Assembly (NCBI GenBank): GCA_900757865.1
Contig: CAAEPH010000019.1
Span: 1-16,454 of the forward strand
DNA: 16,454 nucleotides
Reading direction: 5' to 3'
Origin: an uncultured Sutterella sp.
Lineage (GTDB): Bacteria; Pseudomonadota; Gammaproteobacteria; Burkholderiales; Burkholderiaceae_F
Numbering within the stretch: position 1 is the first letter of the stretch; every line of letters begins with the position of its first letter. The translations under genes and the position numbers were made by a program. The notes under the pieces are model-generated. The model worked only from the letters and a program-made list of their open reading frames with translations. It was not told where the DNA came from and did not search any database. This document shows, piece after piece, positions 1 through 8,072 of the stretch.

Positions 1-99
1 CGTAATAGCAGCCGTCAACGTGGTCTTACCATGGTCCACGTGACCAATCGTGCCCACGTTAACGTGGGGCTTTGTACGTTCAAACTTACCCTTGGCCAT
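1..99 (-). CDS. tuf: Elongation factor Tu, N-terminal 33 codons (partial, runs off the left edge)
   Basis: EF-Tu is the GTPase that delivers aminoacyl-tRNA to the ribosomal A site. The visible N-terminus opens MAKGKFERTKPHVNVGTIGH and continues with the P-loop GHVDHGKTT at residues 19-27, which binds the GTP phosphates; this is diagnostic of EF-Tu. The rest lies outside the window. The ATG at 97-99 is preceded by AAGGA eight bases upstream, a good ribosome binding site. It is the last gene of the rpsL-rpsG-fusA-tuf (str) block, 54 nt behind fusA with no terminator between, so co-transcription is likely. A second tuf copy ends at 16356, so this is the copy usually called tufA in that arrangement. 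Identity is essentially certain; whether the two copies are identical cannot be judged, because the visible parts do not overlap. Confidence 0.98.
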   Translation of the reverse strand, partial: MAKGKFERTKPHVNVGTIGHVDHGKTTLTAAIT

Positions 100-153
100 T
101 TGATAGGTCCTTGTAGAGTGAGAAATTAATAAAAGTTCGATTCTGAAAAAATC

Positions 154-2256
154 TTACTTGGCTTTATCAGCAATAACCGCTTCAGCAACATTACGGGGAG
201 CTTCAGCATAGTGCTTGAACTCCATCGTATACGTTGCGCGACCTTGCGTCAACGAGCGCAACTGGGTAGCGTAGCCAAACATTTCGGCCAATGGCACTTC
301 AGCCTTAATAGACTTACCACCACCAACCAAGTCGTCCATACCCTGAATCATGCCACGACGGGAAGAGAGGTCGCCCATAACGTCGCCCATCTTTTCTTCC
401 GGCGTTTCCACTTCAACAGCCATGATCGGCTCGAGAAGCACAGGGTTAGCCTGACGCATACCGTCTTTGAAGGCCATAGAAGCCGCGATCTTAAAGGCGT
501 TTTCATTCGAGTCCACTTCGTGGTAGGAACCGAAATGCAACGTAACCTTCACATCGACCACAGGATAGCCGGCCAAAACGCCAGCCTTAAGCGTGTCTTC
601 CACACCCTTCTGAACAGCCGGAATGTATTCGCGAGGAACCACACCGCCCTTAATAGCGTCAACGAACTCAAAGCCCTTACCCGGTTCGAGCGGTTCGAGC
701 TTAAGCACAACGTGACCGTACTGACCGCGACCACCAGACTGCTTCGCAAACTTGCATTCTGCATTTTCAACCACAGAACGAATCGTTTCACGATAAGCCA
801 CCTGAGGACGACCAACCGTTGCTTCAACGTTGAACTCACGCTTCATACGGTCGACCAAAATTTCGAGGTGCAATTCGCCCATACCCGAAATAATCGTCTG
901 ACCGGATTCTTCATCAGTGCGAACACGGAAAGACGGGTCTTCCTGAGCCAAGCGGTTCAAAGCCAAAGCCATCTTTTCTTGGTCAGCTTTGGTCTTGGGT
1001 TCGACAGCCTGCGAAATCACAGGTTCCGGGAACTCCATGCGTTCAAGAATAACCGGAGCGTCAACCGCGCAAAGCGTATCACCCGTGGTCACATCCTTTA
1101 AGCCAACAGCAGCTGCAATGTCGCCGGCTTCCACGAACTTAATTTCTTTACGTTCGTTAGCGTGCATCTGCAACAAGCGACCGATACGTTCCTTACGGTT
1201 CTTCACCGAGTTCAAAACGGTGTCGCCAGAGTTGAGCAAACCCGAGTAGACGCGCAAGAAGGTCAACTGGCCGACAAACGGGTCCGTCATGATCTTAAAC
1301 GCTAAAGCCGAGAACGGAGCATCGTCAGAGGCTTCGCGAGTGACTTCGTGGTCGTCAAGGTCAAAACCTTTAACCGGCGGAATATCCACAGGAGACGGCA
1401 AGAATTGAATCACTGCGTCCAACATGCGCTGCACACCCTTGTTCTTAAAGGCCGTACCGCAGAGCATAGGCTGGATTTCACAGTCAATCGTACGCTTACG
1501 AAGACCAGCAATGATGTCTTCTTCGCTCAATTCACCGTTTTCCAAATACTTGTTCATCAGGTCTTCGCTAGCTTCAGCAGCTGCTTCAACCATCTTTTCA
1601 CGCCATTCGTTTGCGGTGTCAACCAACTCAGCAGGGATGTCCTTGTATTCGAACTTCATACCCTGAGAAGCGTCGTCCCAAATGATTGCCTTCATTTTGA
1701 TGAGGTCAACCACCCCTTGGAAGTTGTCTTCAGCACCGATTGGGATCACCACAGGAACAGGGTTACCCTGGAGGCGCTTCTTCATCTGGTCATAGACCTT
1801 GAAGAAGTTAGCACCAGTACGGTCCATCTTGTTTACGAAAGCAAGACGGGGCACACGGTACTTGTTAGCCTGACGCCAGACGGTTTCAGACTGAGGCTGA
1901 ACACCACCCACGGCGCAGTAAACCATACAAGCGCCGTCCAACACGCGCATGGAGCGTTCAACTTCGACCGTGAAGTCCACGTGCCCCGGGGTGTCAATGA
2001 TGTTCAAACGATACGGTTCATACTGCATTTCCATACCGCGCCAGAAAGCGGTCGTCGCAGCAGAAGTAATCGTAATACCACGTTCCTGTTCCTGTTCCAT
2101 CCAGTCCATGGTGGCAGCACCGTCGTGCACTTCACCAATCTTATGGTTCACACCGGTATAAAACAGAATACGTTCAGTTGTTGTGGTCTTACCCGCGTCA
2201 ATATGCGCGGAAATACCGATATTGCGATATCGCGAAATCGGAGTTTGACGAGCCAT
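154..2256 (-). CDS. fusA: Elongation factor G
   Basis: EF-G is the cytosolic GTPase that drives tRNA-mRNA translocation and, with RRF, ribosome recycling. The 700-residue length is normal. Visible GTPase motifs are G1 AHIDAGKT at residues 17-24, switch I with the ERGITI segment at 58-63, G3 DTPGH at 88-92 and G4 NKMD at 142-145. Domain II follows (DAPFSALAFKIMTDPFVGQL). Domain III includes the ISGMGELHLEI segment, and domain IV includes the GGRGQYGHV and GGVVPREYIPAV segments. The C-terminal domain ends near EAPRNVAEAVIADKAK. AGGA lies seven bases before the ATG, supporting this start. The gene sits 66 nt behind rpsG, with a 10-bp inverted repeat in the spacer, and 54 nt before tuf. No truncation or frameshift is seen. 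Identity is certain. Confidence 0.99.
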   Translation of the reverse strand: MARQTPISRYRNIGISAHIDAGKTTTTERILFYTGVNHKIGEVHDGAATMDWMEQEQERGITITSAATTAFWRGMEMQYEPYRLNIIDTPGHVDFTVEVERSMRVLDGACMVYCAVGGVQPQSETVWRQANKYRVPRLAFVNKMDRTGANFFKVYDQMKKRLQGNPVPVVIPIGAEDNFQGVVDLIKMKAIIWDDASQGMKFEYKDIPAELVDTANEWREKMVEAAAEASEDLMNKYLENGELSEEDIIAGLRKRTIDCEIQPMLCGTAFKNKGVQRMLDAVIQFLPSPVDIPPVKGFDLDDHEVTREASDDAPFSALAFKIMTDPFVGQLTFLRVYSGLLNSGDTVLNSVKNRKERIGRLLQMHANERKEIKFVEAGDIAAAVGLKDVTTGDTLCAVDAPVILERMEFPEPVISQAVEPKTKADQEKMALALNRLAQEDPSFRVRTDEESGQTIISGMGELHLEILVDRMKREFNVEATVGRPQVAYRETIRSVVENAECKFAKQSGGRGQYGHVVLKLEPLEPGKGFEFVDAIKGGVVPREYIPAVQKGVEDTLKAGVLAGYPVVDVKVTLHFGSYHEVDSNENAFKIAASMAFKDGMRQANPVLLEPIMAVEVETPEEKMGDVMGDLSSRRGMIQGMDDLVGGGKSIKAEVPLAEMFGYATQLRSLTQGRATYTMEFKHYAEAPRNVAEAVIADKAK

Positions 2257-2276
2257 TTAAGGTTCCTCACTATCTT

Positions 2277-2312
2277 TGTTGCACAGCTCATCAGCTGAAG
2301 AACTGTGCAACA
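2277..2312 (-). repeat. 10-bp inverted repeat between rpsG and fusA
   Basis: TGTTGCACAG (2277-2286) and CTGTGCAACA (2303-2312) are perfect inverted copies with a 16-base spacer, itself centred on the 8-base palindrome TCAGCTGA. The predicted hairpin begins ten bases past the rpsG stop and ends about 20 bases before the fusA start. On the coding strand no T-run follows, so it does not look like an intrinsic terminator. An mRNA processing or stabilising hairpin, or a modulator of fusA initiation, would fit the position; the role is inference. Confidence 0.75.
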
Positions 2313-2322
2313 GCAAAGTTGA

Positions 2323-2793
2323 TTAGAAGCGGAAGTGCGAGAAGGCCTTGTTGGCTTCAGCCATACGATGGACTTCATCGCGCTTCTTCATAGCGCCACC
2401 ACGGCCTTCAGCCGCGTCAAGCAATTCACCAGCCAAACGCTGGGGCATCGATTTTTCAGAACGCTTCTTGGCCGATTCACGCAACCAGCGCATAGCCAAA
2501 GCCATACGGCGAACAGGGCGAACTTCAACAGGAACCTGATAGTTCGCACCGCCCACGCGGCGTGACTTCACTTCCACTACAGGACGGACGTTATTAAGAG
2601 CGGTAGTGAACACTTCAAGCGCGTTCTTGCCAGTTTTTTCTTCGATCTGCTCAAGAGCGCCATAAACAATGCGTTCGGCGACGGCTTTCTTGCCATCAAG
2701 CATGATCACATTAATAAATTTCGTGATTTCCACGCTACCAAACTTAGGATCTGGTAACACTTCACGTTTTGGTACTTCGCGACGACGGGGCAT
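2323..2793 (-). CDS. rpsG: 30S ribosomal protein S7
   Basis: S7 nucleates assembly of the 30S head by binding the 3' domain of 16S rRNA and lines the E site. The 156-residue product opens MPRRREVPKREVLPDPKFGS and carries the conserved KFINVIMLDGKK, YQVPVEVRP and RRMALAMRWL segments before ending AFSHFRF. An in-frame ATG nine codons upstream (2818-2820) would give a longer protein. The ATG at 2791-2793 is preferred because AAAGGAAG lies at proper spacing just before it and family members start MPRR. In E. coli S7 represses the str operon by binding the rpsL-rpsG spacer; here that spacer is 142 nt with two hairpins, so similar autoregulation is plausible but unproven. Confidence 0.98.
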   Translation of the reverse strand: MPRRREVPKREVLPDPKFGSVEITKFINVIMLDGKKAVAERIVYGALEQIEEKTGKNALEVFTTALNNVRPVVEVKSRRVGGANYQVPVEVRPVRRMALAMRWLRESAKKRSEKSMPQRLAGELLDAAEGRGGAMKKRDEVHRMAEANKAFSHFRF

Positions 2794-2859
2794 TTTTCTT
2801 CCTTTCGTGTCTTCAGTCATACTGTATGCCCAATAAGCGAAAAAACGGACACACAGGTT

Positions 2860-2883
2860 AAAAAATGCAATCTCATAGATTGC
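2860..2883 (-). terminator. Terminator-like hairpin (possible attenuator) in the rpsL-rpsG spacer
   Basis: On the coding strand GCAATCT, the loop ATG and AGATTGC form a perfect 7-bp stem (2867-2883), followed by A and then six T residues (2860-2865). This is the shape of an intrinsic terminator, but only three of the seven pairs are G-C, so it is probably inefficient. Its position inside the str operon suggests partial attenuation that makes more rpsL than rpsG transcript, or a pause site. It may instead be part of an S7-binding structure. Confidence 0.5.
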
Positions 2884-2891
2884 GACTTACT

Positions 2892-2909
2892 CGGTCAGTA
2901 ATCTGACCG
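2892..2909 (-). promoter_or_regulatory. Hairpin with 7-bp stem in the rpsL-rpsG spacer, candidate S7 target element
   Basis: CGGTCAG and CTGACCG form a perfect 7-bp stem closed by the 4-base loop ATTA on the coding strand. It sits 26 bases past the rpsL stop and 8 bases before the terminator-like hairpin at 2860-2883. In E. coli the rpsL-rpsG spacer is where S7 binds to repress translation. Position and strong pairing make this a candidate for that role; I see no sequence identity that would prove it. Confidence 0.5.
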
Positions 2910-2935
2910 TTCGTCCACGGCTTATCGCCGCGAAA

Positions 2936-3313
2936 TTAGGCGTTCTTCGGGCGCTTAGCACCGTACTTCGAACGAGCCTGCTTACGATCCTTAACTCCCT
3001 GCGTATCGAGAGAGCCACGGACAATGTGGTAACGCACACCAGGCAAGTCTTTCACACGGCCGCCACGAATAAGGACGACAGAGTGTTCCTGCAGGTTGTG
3101 GCCTTCACCACCGATATAAGAAATGACCTCAAAGCCGTTGGTCAAACGCACCTTAGCAACCTTACGAAGAGCCGAGTTCGGCTTCTTCGGCGTTGTGGTG
3201 TACACACGCGTGCAAACGCCACGCTTCTGCGGGCAGTTCTTCAACGCGGGGCTCTTGCTTTTATCGTGAGTTAACTCACGTGGCTTGCGAACAAGCTGGT
3301 TAATGGTAGGCAT
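2936..3313 (-). CDS. rpsL: 30S ribosomal protein S12
   Basis: S12 sits at the 30S decoding centre and monitors codon-anticodon pairing. The 125-residue product starts MPTINQLVRKPREL and contains the KRGVCTRVYTTTPKKPNSAL and GGRVKDLPGVRYHIVRGSLD segments. The residues whose change usually gives streptomycin resistance, K43 in TPKKPNS and K88 in GRVKDLPG, have the wild-type identity, so a streptomycin-sensitive S12 is predicted. D89, the residue methylthiolated by RimO in E. coli, is present. The ATG at 3311-3313 has only a modest ribosome binding site (GGA five bases upstream). It is the first gene of the str block and is separated from rpoC by 456 nt containing a terminator and a promoter. 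Confidence 0.99.
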   Translation of the reverse strand: MPTINQLVRKPRELTHDKSKSPALKNCPQKRGVCTRVYTTTPKKPNSALRKVAKVRLTNGFEVISYIGGEGHNLQEHSVVLIRGGRVKDLPGVRYHIVRGSLDTQGVKDRKQARSKYGAKRPKNA

Positions 3314-3405
3314 AAACGTCCGTCTAAGTTAATGGGTTGTCAATAATGAAAACCCGACTAGAGAAAAGTCCCCCCAGAAAAGTCGTGGAGACTTCGTCAT
3401 AATTC

Positions 3406-3459
3406 AGTGTTATGTCATCAGCAACGACTTCAAGCCACTCAGATGAAACATGCAACACT
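3406..3459 (-). promoter_or_regulatory. Bulged 14-bp hairpin in the rpsL leader
   Basis: On the coding strand the 5' arm reads AGTGTT, GC, ATGT, TT, CATC and the 3' arm reads GATGACATAACACT. The arms pair over 6+4+4 bp with two 2-nt bulges (GC and TT) on the 5' side, closing a 22-nt loop. Two regularly spaced bulges in a leader helix are suggestive of a protein-binding element. The structure ends 92 bases before the rpsL start. No known family is recognised; pairing was found by eye. Confidence 0.45.
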
Positions 3460-3472
3460 AAATGAATAAATG

Positions 3473-3490
3473 CTGGACCGAAATGTCCAG
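3473..3490 (-). repeat. 6-bp hairpin in the rpsL leader
   Basis: CTGGAC and GTCCAG are perfect inverted copies separated by six bases (coding-strand loop ATTTCG). It lies directly upstream of the larger bulged hairpin at 3406-3459 and has no T-run, so it is not a terminator. Function is unknown. Confidence 0.45.
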
Positions 3491-3646
3491 ATCTTTCTGA
3501 TAAGAGTTATACCCCTTTTCTTAAACTGCAAGAGAGGCGTTAACCTCAAAAAACTTTGGTTTATTAACGAGGTATCCTTGCCGAATAGCCTAGTGACATA
3601 GTCAAAAAGAGGATTCGATAAGGGTCAAACTCTTACAAAGCATGAG

Positions 3647-3675
3647 ATTTTCCGACATTGTAAGCACCCTGTCAA
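3647..3675 (-). promoter_or_regulatory. Candidate sigma-70 promoter for the rpsL-rpsG-fusA-tuf operon
   Basis: A perfect -35 box TTGACA (3670-3675) is followed after 17 bases by GAAAAT (3647-3652), which matches the -10 consensus at four of six positions. It lies about 40 bases past the rpoC terminator and 330 bases before rpsL, the right place to start str transcription independently of rpoBC. The -10 box is imperfect, and other starts further down the leader are possible. Confidence 0.55.
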
Positions 3676-3713
3676 GTCCTTAACCACATTTCTTAACAGT
3701 TCAACACCAGATG

Positions 3714-3744
3714 AAAAAAAGGTAAGACCGTTTCCAGCCTTACC
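3714..3744 (-). terminator. Strong intrinsic terminator after rpoC
   Basis: Twenty-five bases after the rpoC stop the coding strand has a 10-bp stem (3721-3744: GGTAAGGCTG pairing with CGGTCTTACC, including two G-T wobbles) closed by the loop GAAA, a GNRA tetraloop. Seven T residues follow (3714-3720). This is a textbook rho-independent terminator that ends the rplJL-rpoBC transcript and separates it from the str operon. Confidence 0.92.
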
Positions 3745-3769
3745 TTCTTTCATAGAGCATTAAGCCTTG

Positions 3770-6700
3770 TTAGGACTTGTTGCTACCATCGTCAATCACT
3801 AACGGTTCGTTAAGATTGGCAAACGGATTGAATTTAGCCTCAGGCTCATAGAAGGGATCCTGTTGCTCTTCGGAGAGTTGCTGAGCTAATGCAGCTTCTT
3901 CACGTTCTTCCTGAACACGAGCGCTATGAGCTTTATGATAGGCCAACCCCGTACCAGCAGGAATCAAACGACCAACGATCACGTTTTCTTTCAGACCACG
4001 CAGATCATCACGTTTGCCCATGATGGCAGCTTCCGTCAAGACGCGTGTCGTTTCTTGGAAGGAAGCCGCTGAAATGAAGCTATCCGTCGAGAGTGACGCC
4101 TTGGTAATACCAAGGAGAACATTCTCATAGAGAGCTGGGCGTTTGCCTTCAGCCACGACGCGGTCATTCTCATCGAGCATTTCAGAGCGTTCAACCTGTT
4201 CACCCTGAATGAACTTCGTATCACCTGGATCAGTAATCTGAACACGGCGAAGCATTTGACGCACAATAACTTCAATATGCTTGTCGTTAATCTTCACACC
4301 CTGCAAGCGATACACATCCTGAACTTCATCAACGATGTAACGAGCGAGCTCTTCAATACCGAGTAAGCGAAGAATGTCATGGGGATCCACTGGACCATCC
4401 ACCACTTCTTCACCCTTCTGAACAACTTGGCCGTCATGGACCAAAATTGTCTTTTCCTTGCTCACTAAGGTTTCATGAGCAACACCGTCACTACCCGTGA
4501 TAATCAGACGCTGTTTACCTTTGGTTTCTTTACCGAATGTCACCGTACCGGTCACTTCAGCCAACATGCCAGCATCTTTAGGACTACGAGCTTCGAACAG
4601 TTCTGCCACACGTGGCAAACCACCCGTAATGTCTCGGGTCTTCTGACTTTCGACAGGGATACGAGCTAAGACATCGCCCATTCCAACCTCTTGGTCATCG
4701 GATACCACCACGAAAGCGCCAACAGGCAACTGGATAGTCACCGCATGGTCAGTTCCAGGAATCTTGACTTCTTGACCGTTTTCATCCAAAAGATGGACCA
4801 ACGGACGAAGCACACCGGCAGAAGCACTCTTGCCAGATTTAGTCGATTTTGTCGAGCGCTTCGGGTCAATCACCACCAAGTTAGACAAGCCCGTCACTTC
4901 GTCAACCTGTTTCATGACGGTAACGTTATCGATGAAGTTTTCGAACTTGACCTTACCTGCGTACTCCGTAATAATCGGGCGCGTCATCGGATCCCAGTTC
5001 GCCAACTGCTGTCCCGCCTTGACCTCTTGATCAGGACGAACTAACAATGTGGCACCATAGGGAACCTTGTGGCGTTCACGTTCACGGCCATTGTCAGTAA
5101 TGATAATTTCACCAGAACGAGAAATAACGACCAAATCGCCTTTAGCGGAACGAACATAACGCATCGAGGCAGAGTAGCCAACGGTACCCGAAGATTTAGC
5201 TTCAACACTCGAAGCAACCGCAGCACGAGAAGCCGCACCACCAATGTGGAAGGTACGCATCGTTAACTGCGTCCCAGGCTCACCAATGGATTGAGCAGCA
5301 ATCACACCAACCGACTCACCGGCATTGACCAAAGTACCACGGCCCAAATCACGACCATAGCACTTCGCGCAAAGGCCATAACGCGTTTCGCATGTCAACG
5401 GCGTACGGACCTTAATCATGTCGATGCCCAGTCGATCGATAAGATCACAGTAATCTTCATCAATCAAGGTGCCAGCAGGAATAACCACTTCATGCGTATC
5501 GGGATCTTTCACATCCAAGGCCGTGACACGACCTAAGACACGATCACGCAAGGCCTGAATCACTTCACCGCCTTCGACCAATGCACGCATTTCAACACCG
5601 TGATCGGTTCCGCAGTCATCTTCGGTCACGACCAAATCTTGAGTCACATCAACAAGACGGCGAGTCAAATACCCGGAGTTAGCCGTCTTCAAAGCCGTAT
5701 CCGCCAAACCCTTACGGGCACCGTGAGTCGAAATAAAGTACTGAAGTACGTTCAACCCTTCACGGAAGTTAGCCGTAATCGGCGTTTCAATAATGGAGCC
5801 GTCAGGCTTGGCCATCAAACCGCGCATACCCGCCAACTGACGAATCTGAGCCGCCGAACCACGAGCGCCGGAGTCGGCCATCATGTAAACGCTATTAAAG
5901 GACTCTTGACGCACTTTTTTACCGTGACGGTCGATGGTCGGTTCGGTCGACAACTCTTGCATCATAACCTTACCAACCTGATCAGCAGTGCGACCCCAAA
6001 TGTCCACAACCTTGTTATAACGTTCACCTTGGGTCACCAAACCTGAGGTGTACTGATTTTCAATTTCTTTAACTTGATTTTCAGCTTCACGAACCAAGGT
6101 TTCTTTCTGCGCCGGTACCGTCATGTCGCCAACGCAAATCGAGATACCTGCGCGTGTTGACAAACGATAACCATTGTTCTTCAAGGCGTCAGCGAACATG
6201 ACCGTCGCACGCAAGCCACACTTACGGAAGCAACGGTTGATCAACTTCGCGATTTCTTTTTTCTTCAGGGTGATATTCAATTCTTTGAAGCTCATCCCTT
6301 CGGGCAAAATCTCAGACAACAAGGCACGACCAACGGTGGTCTCATAGCGGACAATCTTCGGAGTCTTAACGCCGGTTTCTTTATCCAGTTCGTATTCTTT
6401 AATACGAACTGTGCAACGCGTCTGCAATTCAACAACTTTGTTGTCCCAAGCGCGCTGAACTTCCGCGACGTCAGCAAAGAACATGCCTTCGCCTTTGCCG
6501 TTGATTTTTTCACGCGTAGCGTAGTACAGCCCCAACACCATGTCCTGAGACGGCACGATAGAAGGATCGCCATTAGCTGGGAAGAGCACGTTGTTTGAGG
6601 CCATCATCAGACCGCGTGCTTCTAACTGAGCTTCAAGCGAGAGAGGTACGTGAACAGCCATCTGGTCACCGTCGAAGTCAGCGTTAAATGCTGCACAAAC

Positions 6701-8059
6701 CAACGGGTGTAACTGTAAAGCCTTACCTTCAATGAGTTTAGGTTCAAACGCCTGAATGCCTAAACGGTGCAACGTCGGAGCGCGGTTGAGCATCACGGGA
6801 TGTTCATAAATGACTTCCTCGAGGATATCCCACACAACAGGATCCTGGTTGTCAACCATCTTCTTCGCAGCCTTAGGCGTAGGCGCCAAGCCTCGCTGTA
6901 CAAGCTTATTGAAGATAAACGGCTTGAACAGTTCAAGGGCCATTAACTTCGGCAAACCACACTGATGTAAGCGTAACTCTGGACCCACCGTAATCACGGA
7001 ACGGCCAGAATAGTCAACACGTTTACCCAACAAGTTTTGACGGAAACGACCACTCTTACCCTTGATCATGTCGGCGAGGGACTTCAACGGACGCTTGCTC
7101 GCACCCGTCATTGCCTTACCACGACGACCATTGTCAAGCAAGGAGTCCACAGCTTCTTGGAGCATGCGCTTTTCGTTGCGGATAATAATGTCCGGAGCTT
7201 TCAGCTCTAATAAACGCTTTAAGCGGTTATTACGATTAATCACGCGACGATAAAGATCGTTCAAATCCGAGGTTGCAAAACGACCACCATCAAGAGGCAC
7301 CAAGGGACGCAAATCAGGCGGCAACACAGGCAACACCGTCATAATCATCCACTCTGGCTTAATACCGGAGCGCTGGAATCCTTCTAATACCTTGAGGCGC
7401 TTGGCATACTTCTTGATCTTGGCTTCAGAGTTCGTGTCGGAAAGCTCTTTACGGAGCTTTTCTACTTCAGAATCAATATCAATCGTGCGCAACAACTCAG
7501 CAATGGCTTCAGCACCCATCATGGCCGTGAAGTCATCACCAAATTCAGCCGTACGAGCAATGTATTCATCTTCGGTCAAAAGCTGACCGCGTTCCAACGG
7601 CGAAAGACCCGGGTCGGTGACTACATAGGCTTCAAAGTAAAGTACTCGTTCGATATCACGCAGAGGGATATCGAGCACCATACCCATACGACTCGGCAAA
7701 CTCTTCAGGAACCAAATATGAGCGACAGGGCTTGCTAAATCAATATGTCCCATGCGTTCACGACGCACTTTGGATAACGTAACCTCAACACCGCACTTTT
7801 CGCAAATCACGCCACGGTTCTTCAGACGCTTGTATTTACCACACAAGCATTCGTAGTCCTTTACTGGCCCAAAAATCTTGGCACAGAACAGACCATCACG
7901 TTCAGGCTTCTGAGTACGGTAGTTAATCGTTTCAGGCTTCTTCACTTCCCCGTAAGACCAGGCGTGAATCTTTTCCGGACTAGCCAAACCGATGCTGATC
8001 GCATCGAAATGGTCTTCCGATTGAACCTGATTGAAAATATCGTTAAGCGGCATTCTCAT
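3770..8059 (-). CDS. rpoC: DNA-directed RNA polymerase subunit beta'
   Basis: Beta' forms one pincer of RNA polymerase and carries the catalytic magnesium site. The 1429-residue product has the N-terminal zinc site C71, C73, C86, C89 (CLCGKYK and CEKCG), the catalytic NADFDGDQM at residues 459-467 with D461, D463 and D465, and the second zinc site in the DDCGTDHG and CETRYGLCAKCYG segments. It is slightly longer than the roughly 1400-1415 residues usual in Proteobacteria. Part of the excess is a Ser/Lys-rich insert at residues 1069-1082; the 48-residue tail after AYHKAHSAR is acidic and lineage-specific. An ATG three codons in is possible, but AGGA lies eight bases before the first ATG, so the longer form is kept. 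rpoB ends 13 nt upstream, so translation is probably coupled. A strong terminator follows. Confidence 0.99.
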   Translation of the reverse strand: MRMPLNDIFNQVQSEDHFDAISIGLASPEKIHAWSYGEVKKPETINYRTQKPERDGLFCAKIFGPVKDYECLCGKYKRLKNRGVICEKCGVEVTLSKVRRERMGHIDLASPVAHIWFLKSLPSRMGMVLDIPLRDIERVLYFEAYVVTDPGLSPLERGQLLTEDEYIARTAEFGDDFTAMMGAEAIAELLRTIDIDSEVEKLRKELSDTNSEAKIKKYAKRLKVLEGFQRSGIKPEWMIMTVLPVLPPDLRPLVPLDGGRFATSDLNDLYRRVINRNNRLKRLLELKAPDIIIRNEKRMLQEAVDSLLDNGRRGKAMTGASKRPLKSLADMIKGKSGRFRQNLLGKRVDYSGRSVITVGPELRLHQCGLPKLMALELFKPFIFNKLVQRGLAPTPKAAKKMVDNQDPVVWDILEEVIYEHPVMLNRAPTLHRLGIQAFEPKLIEGKALQLHPLVCAAFNADFDGDQMAVHVPLSLEAQLEARGLMMASNNVLFPANGDPSIVPSQDMVLGLYYATREKINGKGEGMFFADVAEVQRAWDNKVVELQTRCTVRIKEYELDKETGVKTPKIVRYETTVGRALLSEILPEGMSFKELNITLKKKEIAKLINRCFRKCGLRATVMFADALKNNGYRLSTRAGISICVGDMTVPAQKETLVREAENQVKEIENQYTSGLVTQGERYNKVVDIWGRTADQVGKVMMQELSTEPTIDRHGKKVRQESFNSVYMMADSGARGSAAQIRQLAGMRGLMAKPDGSIIETPITANFREGLNVLQYFISTHGARKGLADTALKTANSGYLTRRLVDVTQDLVVTEDDCGTDHGVEMRALVEGGEVIQALRDRVLGRVTALDVKDPDTHEVVIPAGTLIDEDYCDLIDRLGIDMIKVRTPLTCETRYGLCAKCYGRDLGRGTLVNAGESVGVIAAQSIGEPGTQLTMRTFHIGGAASRAAVASSVEAKSSGTVGYSASMRYVRSAKGDLVVISRSGEIIITDNGRERERHKVPYGATLLVRPDQEVKAGQQLANWDPMTRPIITEYAGKVKFENFIDNVTVMKQVDEVTGLSNLVVIDPKRSTKSTKSGKSASAGVLRPLVHLLDENGQEVKIPGTDHAVTIQLPVGAFVVVSDDQEVGMGDVLARIPVESQKTRDITGGLPRVAELFEARSPKDAGMLAEVTGTVTFGKETKGKQRLIITGSDGVAHETLVSKEKTILVHDGQVVQKGEEVVDGPVDPHDILRLLGIEELARYIVDEVQDVYRLQGVKINDKHIEVIVRQMLRRVQITDPGDTKFIQGEQVERSEMLDENDRVVAEGKRPALYENVLLGITKASLSTDSFISAASFQETTRVLTEAAIMGKRDDLRGLKENVIVGRLIPAGTGLAYHKAHSARVQEEREEAALAQQLSEEQQDPFYEPEAKFNPFANLNEPLVIDDGSNKS

Positions 8060-8072
8060 CGCTTAATTCCTC

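Larger units (their letters stand above)
3314..3713 (-). promoter_or_regulatory. rpsL (str operon) 5' region: promoter and long structured leader
   Basis: This gene-free stretch lies between the rpoC terminator and rpsL. I see no convincing open frame on either strand. It holds a good promoter near its upstream end (3647-3675). If that promoter is used, the rpsL mRNA has a leader of more than 300 nt, long for a ribosomal protein message. Structures visible in the leader are a bulged hairpin at 3406-3459, a 6-bp hairpin at 3473-3490, and two copies of GAAAAGTC (plus strand, 3363-3370 and 3377-3384). A near-consensus TATAAC at about 3508-3513 lacks a clear -35 at correct spacing. I recognise no known riboswitch. 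Confidence 0.6.

Noticed and set aside
211..2298. Plus-strand open frames of 296 and 316 codons (211-1101 and 1348-2298) opposite fusA
   Set aside because: They lie entirely antisense to a conserved, highly expressed gene, and the products are His/Arg/Thr-rich without recognisable domains or ribosome binding sites. They arise from the biased third-codon positions of fusA.
2148..2378. 76-codon minus-strand frame spanning the fusA start and rpsG end
   Set aside because: It overlaps two conserved genes in another frame and includes the inverted repeat; nothing supports its expression.
2794..2820. S7 extended by nine residues to an upstream ATG
   Set aside because: The ribosome binding site sits inside this extension at the right spacing for the internal ATG, and S7 normally starts MPRR.
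3600..3660. Possible 18-codon leader peptide (MSENLMLCKSLTLIESSF) after the rpsL promoter
   Set aside because: There is no convincing ribosome binding site, the frame overlaps the proposed -10 region, and no runs of regulatory codons are present.
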